From the IMG/VR virus record IMGVR_UViG_3300017963_002326, positions 1-24,782 of that record: a stretch of 24,782 bases of DNA, one strand, 5' to 3'. Positions 1 through 7,687 of the stretch are shown here, piece by piece. This DNA comes from a virus. The notes beneath the pieces were generated by a model, which was not told the origin of the DNA, made no database searches, and saw only the letters and a program-made list of their open reading frames with translations. The position numbers and the translations under genes are program-made. The number at the start of each line of letters is the position of its first letter. Position 1 is the stretch's first letter.

Positions 1-3000
1 TCCCGTCGAGCAGCTCGACGTGCGCTCTCGTGCTGATACTCGCCAGCGGGCCGGCGCTGCCATCCTCGATCGCGTCAGCGATGCGAGCCATCGTGCGCCC
101 CGTCGCGATGTTGTTGCGGGCTTGCTGGCGAGCACCCGCCGCCATCGAAGCCCGCCGCGCCGTGTTTTCGAGGCGGTCGGCGTTGTGCGACTCGCGCCCC
201 GCCGCTTCGAGACTCTTCGCCTGGTCACGAAGCCGCGAGATCGCCTTCGCTTCGCGTCGCTGTCGCGTCGCAGCGGTCGAGACGGGTCTACGCTCGCGTT
301 TCGCCTTCGGAGCCTTCTCGCGCGATTCTGGAGGGGCTGACGGCGACATCCCCTTGAGGTGCTCACGAGCGAATGCTTCGGCAGCCTCCGAGCTGCGGAA
401 CGCATACCCCTTGTCGGCATAGCTGTACCAACCGCCCGCTTCCTTGGCAGCCGCGATGAGTCGCGCGCGGTCTTCTTTCGGTGTGACGCCGGTTGCCGCT
501 ACCCAGATCGGCTTGTTGCGTTTCTTCGTGCGGCTCTCGACGATCGGGATCTTGCCGACCGTTGCCACCGGGGCGGGGGCGGGCTTCGCCGCCGGGGCGG
601 GCTCGGCAGTCTCAACCGGCGCCTTGAATTGCGGACGTTCAACGTCACTCGCCGCCATCTTCACGTCAGGATGTCGTGTCGCGCTGGAATACGAATAGCC
701 TTCAACGAACGTGCCGCGCTTCGCCAGCTCCAACCGGATCGCAGCCGACCGGCGAGACATCGAAACCGCCCGGTCCCAAGCGGTTGGATCTGTTGCAGCT
801 TCGTGCGCTCTGAACGCTTTGACCGCTGCCTCACGAGCTGAGAGATATTGCCGCTTCAACTCGACTGTAGGCGCGTCAAGCCCGCCCTGCGAGTACCGCC
901 CCGATGCGATCTCGACCTCGGCGCCCATCTCTCGAAAGGCGTGCTTCCGATCCTCGCCTTCCGCGACTGTCTTCGCTCCCTTCTTGTGCCCATGAAGTGT
1001 GATCCAACCGCCAAGCATTGCATCTGCTTCTTGCCGTTCCTTCACGACCTGTTCGTATGGGCGAATCACTCCCGGCTTAGCGCCTGCTTGCATCGGGGGC
1101 AGCGGTGCAGACTTCTCGGCTTTCTTTCGCGGCTTGCGCTTCGTCGACGGCTTCGCCTTCGGCTCGGGCGCGGGCTCGGGCTGCCCTGTTGCCTGTCGCA
1201 ACCGCTTCTCAATCTCCGCGATCGCCTTGCGCTGCTTGTTGACCTCGCGTTTCTTCGTGCGCTCGCTGTACCACGAACGCCCTTCAACGTCCGCCAGCTC
1301 TTTGCGCGCTTCCTCCAGCTCTTTGCGGATGTTCTCGGGGTCATTCCGATGCGCCTCGATCTCCGCCTTGATCTCCGCGGTACGTGCTGCGCGACGCGCC
1401 TTCTTTGCGTCGATCTCCACTTGGTTGAAAGGCGAAGCCGCTTTCTTCGGCGCGAGCCCCCAATCGTTCGCGAGCACCCGGCCCATATGCTCGATCGCGG
1501 AAGCCACAGTCGGGAAGCGCTTGGCGAGGTGTTTGGGATCTTTCTGCGCGGTTTCGTAGAGCAACCGGCCCGCGTGCTCGACCTCCTGACGCTGTGCAAC
1601 CGACAGCTTGTGCTCCGTTTCCAGCTTCGCGAGAGCGAGCTTGGCTGCCTTGTCGAGCGGCTCCTCACTCACCGCCGGCGGGTCTTCAACCCGTGTGATC
1701 ATGTCCTCAGTCGGCGCCACCGGCGGCACAATCGCGCCCGTCGATCCGGGTAGGATCCCGTCCGCCTTGAACGCTTCGATCGCCGCTACGAGCTTCGCCT
1801 GCAACTCGACGCGCTCATCGCCGTGTGGGTAAGGCTGTGCCTCGATCGCTTCGTGCTCTTTGCGTGCCTCGCGCGATGCCCTGACCACGTCCCGCCGGGC
1901 TTCGTAGTAGTCATCGATCGCTTTCTTCACGTACGGGGATCGGTACGTGAGCTTCGTGAGCACCGCGTCAGATACGCCCCAATAGGTCCAGGCGTCCTTT
2001 TTCGCCTTCGGGGCGACCCGAGGCAACTCAGCGGCGATCGTCGCGTGTACGTCGTGCTCTAGCTCTGACACCCGCGCGTGTGCTGCGACGACCCGCGCAT
2101 CCGAGCTGACATCCGGGTCAAGCTGTACCATCGTCGGATACTGCTCGCGCGTGCCGACCGCAAGGTACGTGTTCGCACGTTCCTGAGCGTGCAACGAGTC
2201 TTCAACCGTCGACTCGAAGAGCCGCGCGAACAGCTCGGCGGGGTCGCTGTAGTAGACCGACTCTTTGCCGCCGTCGAGCGCGACCGCGTGCACGTAGTAA
2301 TCCGACTCTCGGATCGCTTTCTTGAGCTGCTTGACCGCTTCTGCGCTGCGCTCCGGTAGCTGCGGCTTGTCGTCCGTCGCGAAGGTCGCCTTGCCCTTGC
2401 CTGCCTTGCCCGCCTGCGCGTCAAGGAAGTGCCCCCATTCGTGCGCCAACGATCCGACGCCCCGGTGCTTTGTGATGTTGACGATGTCGAGATCGGATTC
2501 GTAGTGCGCCGACGCTCGGGCTTGCTGCGGTGTCTTGCCACCGCGAGCACCAAGCCCGATCGCGAGCTGCCCCTTGACCGACATCGAACGATCACCAACC
2601 CGCAGCACGTCAGCCATGTCGGCAAGCGCGCCTGCTACGCCCGTCAAATGCTGGTGACGGTCGCGCTGCCGCATGTAATCGCCGTATTGAATGTTCGTGA
2701 TCCCACCGAAGCGCTTGGCGATTGCTTCGCCCTCGATCTTGCCCGGATCACGACCGCCCTTGCGGTAGAACCCGCCAGCCGCCCGGATGTCGGATTCCTT
2801 GAATTTGCGCGGCTTGGCGATCGACTCCGCGTACGCAACCGCCAGTTTCTCAGGCTTCGATCCGAACGCCTCCGCGAGAGCCTCGACCTTCTGTGCCGTC
2901 CGAAGTGCTTTCTTCTGACCGTCCGACGCCTGCCACGTGCCGAACGCCTTGAGGCGCTCGAAACGCGAGCCGAACGCCTTGCGTTTCTTCTCTTTCTCGG

Positions 3001-5629
3001 GGCTGACGTACTTCTTCACGGTGCGCCCAGACCAGTATTGCACCGCGCTATCGAGCACGTACCCCGCGGGGGGTGTCTCGCCCGGCACGACCTCGACCGC
3101 GCCCCAATCCGACAGCTCTTCGATCGCCGTCTTGACGTCTTCGATCGTCTTCGCCGAATCGAGCGTGCGCTGAGCGAGCGTCATCGCTTCAAGGTACGTC
3201 TCGTTATCAACGCCCTTCGGGGTCTTCGCCGCGAGCATGGTGCGGGTCCATTCCTTGAGGTGATACCCGCCGATTGTCCCGCCGGTCGTGAGGTGCTCCA
3301 ACAGGTTGAACTGCCCGAAGATGGTGTCGCGTTTGACCGGCTTGCCGCCTGCCTCTTCGAGCACTTCATCTTTGCGGCTCTTGATCATCGCGAGATCGGC
3401 GCGCGACCCGAAGACGTGCTCGCCGACCTCTTCGTGCTTGGGGATCACTTCCGCCGCTTTCTTAGCCTCGCGCTTGAGCTGCGTCTCGATCTTGAGCCCG
3501 AGCCGCTTCGCTTCGTCGCGGATCCGCTGGCGTTGCTTCGGGGTGCCCGTCTTCATCGCTTGTCGTAGATCCCGAATGAGCTTCTGACGGTGCGCCTCAT
3601 AGGCTTCGGCGTGCTCTGTCCGCAACAGCTCTGAGAGCTTCTGCTTGCTGATCTCGCGCGTCTTGCCACTCTCGTCATGCCGGACCATCACACGATCACC
3701 ACGAACGGCGGTGACGTGGTAATGCCCGTCGCCGTGCTGGAACGCGGCACCAACCTCGAAATGCTCCTCATGCGCGACGCCGCGCCCGTGCTGGATCTTG
3801 TAGAAGTACCGATACCGCCGGCGCCCGTGCTTGTCCGTGAACGGAACCCGCTTGACGTACTTGTGTCCCTTGGCCTTGAAGAGCCAATCCCCGACGTTGT
3901 CGGGCAGTCTGATTTCGCCGCCGAGCTGCTGCCGCACGAACCGGATGATCGCCTTCTCGACCGCCTTCTTTTCTGCTGGCGTAGCGGGCTTCTCCGCGGT
4001 CTTCGCCGCCTTCTCCGCCTTCGCTTCCTTGCCCTTGTCGCTCTTCGCGCTCTTCGCCTTCGGCTTGCTGGTCAAGACCCGTTCCATCCCAGCGCGCACG
4101 AGCTGTGTCGCGGTGAGCTTCCCGGCTTCCGCCTTCGCGTGTAGCTTCTGCCACGCCGGATGCTCCGGTGTCTCCGGGTAGTGCGCGAGCCAACGCTTGC
4201 TGACCTCGGCGGGCTTCGGCTTGCCTAGCTTCTCGACCTTCTCTTTGACCTGTGCTGACCGCTCGGCAGCCGCAGCTTTCGACGCTGCCTTCGCCTTCGT
4301 CTTCGCTTCCGCCTTCGCCTTCTCTTTCGCCTTGTGCTCGGCGACCGCCTTCTTTGCGGCTTGCTCGATCATGGTCGCGACCGCGGGATGTTTCGCTAGC
4401 TCCTCCGGGGACGTAGGCATCGGCTCGCCGGCGGTCGCGGGCTTCCCGGGCTCGGGTTTCTTCTCGGGTGCGTGCCCGTGTGCTTCTTTGAGGTGCTTGA
4501 CCGCTTCGTCGAGCTTGGCTTGCGCGATCGGGTGCGGTGTCTTCGCGCCCTCTAGCTTTTTGATCACCGCAGCGATCTCGCTCTTCGTGCCCAGCTTGCC
4601 GGCCTTGACCTCGCCGAGTTGCTCCTCTGTGAGTCGCTCTTGCTTCGCTGCAACGGCGGGCTTGTCCGCTGGCGCCTCGACCTTCATCTCGCCGGTCTTG
4701 CTCTCGCCGGTCTTGCCCGACTCGACACCCGCGGCCTGAGCCGCGCGCATCTTCGCGCGCATCGTGGCGCGTACCTCTTCCTTGCGCGCTTCCTTGCCCG
4801 CCGCCTGCCCGCGAGTGTGTACGTTGTGCAAAAACGCGCTCTCAGCCTGCGACGCATGGTGCTCGTACTGGTCGAGCAGCCGCTTGTGCTCCTCGGGCGA
4901 TACGCGCTTCTTTCCGCGCCCGATTCGGTCGAGCTTCTTTCGCAGCGCTCGTGCCTGCCCGAAGTGATGTTTGCCCGCTCGAAAGCTGTGCTTCGCGCTG
5001 GGGTAGAAGTACACGTAATGGTCGCCCTCGCGCTTCCGATACCCCCCATGCTTGCCGTGCATGATGGGTTCCCAACCCCCGCCAGCCGGCATCGCTGCCT
5101 TGTGCATGTCGGCGACAACCGCCGCAAACTTGGTGCGTTGCTTGTTACCGCCGCGCCCGTCGAGCCATCGCTTGAACGCGGGAACACTGGTGACGGTGTG
5201 CCCGCCGTAGAAGCCCGGCTTGTCGTAGTGCCGCCGGTACTCCGTGAGCGCCTGCCGCACGCCGTCAAAACCCAACATCACCTTGTCTTCATCGTACCGC
5301 TTCGAGCCCGGAACCTTCTGCCGGACCACAACCACGGTCGGGCTGTCGTGATTTGGGCCCACGTAGCAGTCAACCGGGTCGCCGTCAGCGCCCGTCGTGC
5401 CTCGGATCTCCCCGTAGTGGTGCATCATCTTCGTGCGCCAACCATCGCCCTTGCGCACCGAGCCGCGCCGGTTTTCGAGGTGCACCGGGATCCCCTGGAA
5501 ATCGACGACCCCCTGATAGGGATGCTCGGGTGCTTCGCGCGAACGAGCACGCGCAGCGACCGCGTCAACAGCCTGGAGCTTCACAGGGAACGCCGTTCCC
5601 TTGGCGACGATTTGCACGAATGAAGGCAT
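1..5629 (-). CDS. Giant polyvalent protein (InPase and LPD1-type domains), 3' end outside window
   Basis: I translated the minus strand from the ATG at 5629 and found no stop codon down to base 1: at least 1876 residues, C-terminus missing. An AGGGGG Shine-Dalgarno lies 6 bases before the start. Residues ~40-160 form a pyrophosphatase-like domain; DGDPVDC (82-88, Asp82, Asp84, Asp87) fits the soluble inorganic pyrophosphatase signature, and DEDKVMLGF (113-121) also fits the polyvalent-protein InPase family. A Lys/Ala-rich linker covers ~430-525. Residues ~970-1145 look like LPD1: GLGARGGK, AHYES, then SLAHEWGHFLD with the metallopeptidase-type motif HEWGH at 1063-1067, and YYSDPAELFARLFE further on. 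A GGWYSYADKGYAFRSSEAA segment near 1727 is also typical of polyvalent proteins. Known of the family: large phage or plasmid proteins proposed to enter the host with DNA and counter its defences. Position beside the head genes fits packaging in the virion. The target is unknown. Confidence 0.85.
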   Translation of the reverse strand, partial: MPSFVQIVAKGTAFPVKLQAVDAVAARARSREAPEHPYQGVVDFQGIPVHLENRRGSVRKGDGWRTKMMHHYGEIRGTTGADGDPVDCYVGPNHDSPTVVVVRQKVPGSKRYDEDKVMLGFDGVRQALTEYRRHYDKPGFYGGHTVTSVPAFKRWLDGRGGNKQRTKFAAVVADMHKAAMPAGGGWEPIMHGKHGGYRKREGDHYVYFYPSAKHSFRAGKHHFGQARALRKKLDRIGRGKKRVSPEEHKRLLDQYEHHASQAESAFLHNVHTRGQAAGKEARKEEVRATMRAKMRAAQAAGVESGKTGESKTGEMKVEAPADKPAVAAKQERLTEEQLGEVKAGKLGTKSEIAAVIKKLEGAKTPHPIAQAKLDEAVKHLKEAHGHAPEKKPEPGKPATAGEPMPTSPEELAKHPAVATMIEQAAKKAVAEHKAKEKAKAEAKTKAKAASKAAAAERSAQVKEKVEKLGKPKPAEVSKRWLAHYPETPEHPAWQKLHAKAEAGKLTATQLVRAGMERVLTSKPKAKSAKSDKGKEAKAEKAAKTAEKPATPAEKKAVEKAIIRFVRQQLGGEIRLPDNVGDWLFKAKGHKYVKRVPFTDKHGRRRYRYFYKIQHGRGVAHEEHFEVGAAFQHGDGHYHVTAVRGDRVMVRHDESGKTREISKQKLSELLRTEHAEAYEAHRQKLIRDLRQAMKTGTPKQRQRIRDEAKRLGLKIETQLKREAKKAAEVIPKHEEVGEHVFGSRADLAMIKSRKDEVLEEAGGKPVKRDTIFGQFNLLEHLTTGGTIGGYHLKEWTRTMLAAKTPKGVDNETYLEAMTLAQRTLDSAKTIEDVKTAIEELSDWGAVEVVPGETPPAGYVLDSAVQYWSGRTVKKYVSPEKEKKRKAFGSRFERLKAFGTWQASDGQKKALRTAQKVEALAEAFGSKPEKLAVAYAESIAKPRKFKESDIRAAGGFYRKGGRDPGKIEGEAIAKRFGGITNIQYGDYMRQRDRHQHLTGVAGALADMADVLRVGDRSMSVKGQLAIGLGARGGKTPQQARASAHYESDLDIVNITKHRGVGSLAHEWGHFLDAQAGKAGKGKATFATDDKPQLPERSAEAVKQLKKAIRESDYYVHAVALDGGKESVYYSDPAELFARLFESTVEDSLHAQERANTYLAVGTREQYPTMVQLDPDVSSDARVVAAHARVSELEHDVHATIAAELPRVAPKAKKDAWTYWGVSDAVLTKLTYRSPYVKKAIDDYYEARRDVVRASREARKEHEAIEAQPYPHGDERVELQAKLVAAIEAFKADGILPGSTGAIVPPVAPTEDMITRVEDPPAVSEEPLDKAAKLALAKLETEHKLSVAQRQEVEHAGRLLYETAQKDPKHLAKRFPTVASAIEHMGRVLANDWGLAPKKAASPFNQVEIDAKKARRAARTAEIKAEIEAHRNDPENIRKELEEARKELADVEGRSWYSERTKKREVNKQRKAIAEIEKRLRQATGQPEPAPEPKAKPSTKRKPRKKAEKSAPLPPMQAGAKPGVIRPYEQVVKERQEADAMLGGWITLHGHKKGAKTVAEGEDRKHAFREMGAEVEIASGRYSQGGLDAPTVELKRQYLSAREAAVKAFRAHEAATDPTAWDRAVSMSRRSAAIRLELAKRGTFVEGYSYSSATRHPDVKMAASDVERPQFKAPVETAEPAPAAKPAPAPVATVGKIPIVESRTKKRNKPIWVAATGVTPKEDRARLIAAAKEAGGWYSYADKGYAFRSSEAAEAFAREHLKGMSPSAPPESREKAPKAKRERRPVSTAATRQRREAKAISRLRDQAKSLEAAGRESHNADRLENTARRASMAAGARQQARNNIATGRTMARIADAIEDGSAGPLASISTRAHVELLDG

Positions 5630-5642
5630 GGGGATCCCCCTG

Positions 5643-6329
5643 CTAGAACCCCTGCCGCTGCTGCAACAGGTACAGATGCCCGTCGTGAGTGCTCGCGAGC
5701 TGCGGCAACAGGTCTTCCAAGCCCGCAGTGTACTTCCCGCGCGCCTTGAGCTGCTCGATCATGCGGTCGAGGTACGCCATGAAAGCGCGCTCTTGCGCCA
5801 GCGCCCGCTCGACCAGATCCGCGCTGGCGGTCATGTTCGCGCGCTCGTGACGCGCCACAGCGAGCGGATCGACGGTCGCGACCCCGTGATACCCGACCGC
5901 ACGCTCGGCGACCTGATCGATCTCGCCCTTCACGTCATCGTACAACCGCGAGAACAGCTCGTGATCGCCGTAGAACGAAGGACCCCGCGTCTGCCAGTGT
6001 GCTGTCCAGTGCGACCAGAAGAGCGCCTTGAGACGCCCGAGCAGCTCGACCATCATGGCGGCGCACGTCTGATCAGACGCCATCCCTGGCATCCCAGCGA
6101 TCGCCTTCTCGAAGGGCCCACGCTGGCGCCCTCGCGAAAGCGCCTTCTCGAAGGGCCCGCGCTTCTGCTTGCGCGTGCCCTTCTCAACTTCGTAGTCCTC
6201 TTCGCCTTCGATCGCGTCGCCTTCATCCTCGCCAGATCCGAGCGGCGTTGCGTCTTCGTCTTCGTCTTCGTCGGCTTTCTTGAGCTTCGCCTTGACCTCA
6301 GACCATTCTTTCTTGCTACCGCACGGCAT
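5643..6329 (-). CDS. Dps-like ferritin-fold protein with acidic N-terminal extension
   Basis: 228 residues. Residues ~88-225 resemble Dps (DNA protection during starvation) proteins. The stretch TAHWQTRGPSFYGDHELF, followed by IDQVAERAV, lines up without gaps with E. coli Dps from memory, and the four ferroxidase ligands are present: His111, His123, Asp138 and Glu142. Family role: oxidises and stores iron, sometimes binds DNA, and forms a dodecamer. The N-terminus (1-85) is not Dps-like: it is very acidic (DEDEDED near 20-26, EGEED near 41-45) and contains RGPFEKA twice (57-63 and 70-76). The gene lies between the Mu F-like head protein (10-base gap) and the giant polyvalent protein (13-base gap), so a virion or capsid-interior role is possible; this is inference. 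The acidic tail argues against simple DNA coating. Confidence 0.75.
   Translation of the reverse strand: MPCGSKKEWSEVKAKLKKADEDEDEDATPLGSGEDEGDAIEGEEDYEVEKGTRKQKRGPFEKALSRGRQRGPFEKAIAGMPGMASDQTCAAMMVELLGRLKALFWSHWTAHWQTRGPSFYGDHELFSRLYDDVKGEIDQVAERAVGYHGVATVDPLAVARHERANMTASADLVERALAQERAFMAYLDRMIEQLKARGKYTAGLEDLLPQLASTHDGHLYLLQQRQGF
6102..6158 (-). repeat. 18-base perfect direct repeat inside the Dps-like gene
   Basis: The 18-base word CGCCTTCTCGAAGGGCCC (plus strand) occurs at 6102-6119 and 6141-6158. The offset is 39 bases, or 13 codons, so frame is kept and GPFEKA is encoded twice. It looks like a recent in-frame tandem duplication in the linker ahead of the ferritin domain. Confidence 0.9.
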
Positions 6330-6339
6330 GTCTTTGCTC

Positions 6340-7449
6340 CTACTTCGATGGCACTAGCGACCAGTCGTCAGTGTACTCGTACCCAGGCGGTACAGCTTGC
6401 GTGCCGCACCGACAATGCGGATGGATGGGCCAAGTAGTACAACGCCAATCCGCCTGACGTCGCCCGACGTTCGTACCATTGGCGATGAGTTGCTGCGCCG
6501 ACCAGACAATCGGCCTGCCCTCGCTGTCAAGGCACACGCGCTCGCAATGCTCACAAGCCCCGGGCTCGGGCACCCGAGCAACGGGCGCGTCGGGCCCTTC
6601 CCAGCGAATATGATCGATGATCACGCCCTCGTTGTACGCGCCCTGTAGCTCGGTCCGCGCGATGCGAAGCCAGTCCCGCGACCAGTCCCCGGTCGCGTGC
6701 CCGAAATCACTTGCAAGGTCTTCGGCGGTCTTGCGGTGCGCCACAGCTTCCGCAGTCAGCTCGCGAATCTTCTCGCGCGTCACGACGCGCAACCCTTCGT
6801 CGGCGGGCGCGACTAGCTCTTCGCCTTCCCATTTCTCGACGACCAGATCCCGAAGCTGCGCGTCAACCACGTTGCCGAGCCCGCGAGCGTACTCGCCCGC
6901 CCGTGTGCGAGCCTGGATCCAAGCGTCGCGCTCCAGCCCTTCAAGCCAATCCGGGGGCTCCGGGGGCTCCGCCGGCGGCCCACCCGCGCCGGGAGGCGGA
7001 GGCGGGGGCGGGGGCATGTCCGGCGGCGGAGCCCCGGGAGGCGGGGGCGGTCCAGCTTCGCGCCTGCGATCAATCTCATCGTCGACGACAGCTTGCCAGC
7101 GCGAGAGCGGCCAATCTGCCATCGCGGTTTGCTGCTCGGGCTCTGCGCGTGTCGTCATTACGCCCATCAACAGCGCCATCGCTTGCGGGTCAACCTCGTT
7201 TCGCATCCCCGGGACCAGCGTGCCTCGCTGATCGGCTTCGTCGAGGTATCCCGTCTCGACCAGCTCTGCAACGCGCTCCGATGACACACCGGAATCCGCG
7301 CCCAGCTCTTCTACCGCCCAAGCGTCTGTATGCCCGCGAGCATCCCGCGACACGCGCCCGAGCAGTCGATCGATCCAGCGCACGGGAGCTGCGAGAGCTT
7401 CCTTGGCTGCGCGCCCGATGCGGCGCGCTATGGACGCGAAGCTAGGCAT
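6340..7449 (-). CDS. Mu gpF / SPP1 gp7-like head morphogenesis protein
   Basis: 369 residues. The C-terminal third has the features of the phage Mu F-like (minor head) family: ARTELQGAYNEG, then GACEHCERVC (CxxC and a third Cys), and NVGRRQADWRCTTWPIHPHCRCG close to the end, which may bind zinc. Family role: minor head protein near the portal, needed for procapsid assembly or DNA ejection. An almost pure proline/glycine stretch lies at about residues 133-165, between a helical N-terminal half and the family domain. The start ATG overlaps the end of the preceding 81-residue gene by 8 bases. The neighbours are the portal upstream and the Dps-like and polyvalent genes downstream, an order common for portal-MuF cassettes. 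Confidence 0.85.
   Translation of the reverse strand: MPSFASIARRIGRAAKEALAAPVRWIDRLLGRVSRDARGHTDAWAVEELGADSGVSSERVAELVETGYLDEADQRGTLVPGMRNEVDPQAMALLMGVMTTRAEPEQQTAMADWPLSRWQAVVDDEIDRRREAGPPPPPGAPPPDMPPPPPPPPGAGGPPAEPPEPPDWLEGLERDAWIQARTRAGEYARGLGNVVDAQLRDLVVEKWEGEELVAPADEGLRVVTREKIRELTAEAVAHRKTAEDLASDFGHATGDWSRDWLRIARTELQGAYNEGVIIDHIRWEGPDAPVARVPEPGACEHCERVCLDSEGRPIVWSAQQLIANGTNVGRRQADWRCTTWPIHPHCRCGTQAVPPGYEYTDDWSLVPSK
6945..7050 (-). repeat. Low-complexity proline-codon tract in the MuF-like gene
   Basis: The plus strand is a run of GGCGG/GGGGGC-like triplets that encodes runs of Pro with Gly and Ala on the minus strand. It is a flexible linker inside the gene, not a separate element. It is G-rich on the plus strand and could cause sequencing or assembly errors. 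Confidence 0.8.
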
Positions 7450-7687
7450 CCGGGTCCTTCACCGCCTTCACAGCAGCTCGCGCGAGCTGTCGAGCCCGTC
7501 GCTTTTGCTGCCGCATCATTAGGTCTTCAAGCTCGCCGAGAGCCTTTACTTGCCCGTACTTGAGCCCGGTCGCTTTGGCGATACCGCGACGCGCGATCGC
7601 GAACGCCTTTGACAACCGAGCATTGACCTCCGAAGCGCCGAGCCGCTCGACCTCGCCGGGCTGGTCTTCAACGATGACGAGCTTCAT
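7442..7687 (-). CDS. Hypothetical 81-residue helical protein between portal and MuF-like gene
   Basis: I chose the ATG at 7687 (MKLVIVEDQPGEVERLG) because it forms an ATGA overlap with the portal stop; an upstream in-frame GTG at 7708 would overlap the portal more deeply. The protein is basic and helical in its second half (LEDLMMRQQKRRARQLARAAVKAVK), with no domain I recognise. Its place between portal and minor head protein suggests a small head or head-completion accessory, but that is inference from position only. Confidence 0.7.
   Translation of the reverse strand: MKLVIVEDQPGEVERLGASEVNARLSKAFAIARRGIAKATGLKYGQVKALGELEDLMMRQQKRRARQLARAAVKAVKDPDA

Noticed and set aside
2429-3568. Long plus-strand open frame (and others such as 848-1753, 4619-5623, 8743-9558, 13220-14410)
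   Set aside because: They lie antisense to strongly supported minus-strand genes. Their translations are Arg/Leu-rich without domains; this is expected from GC-rich codon use.
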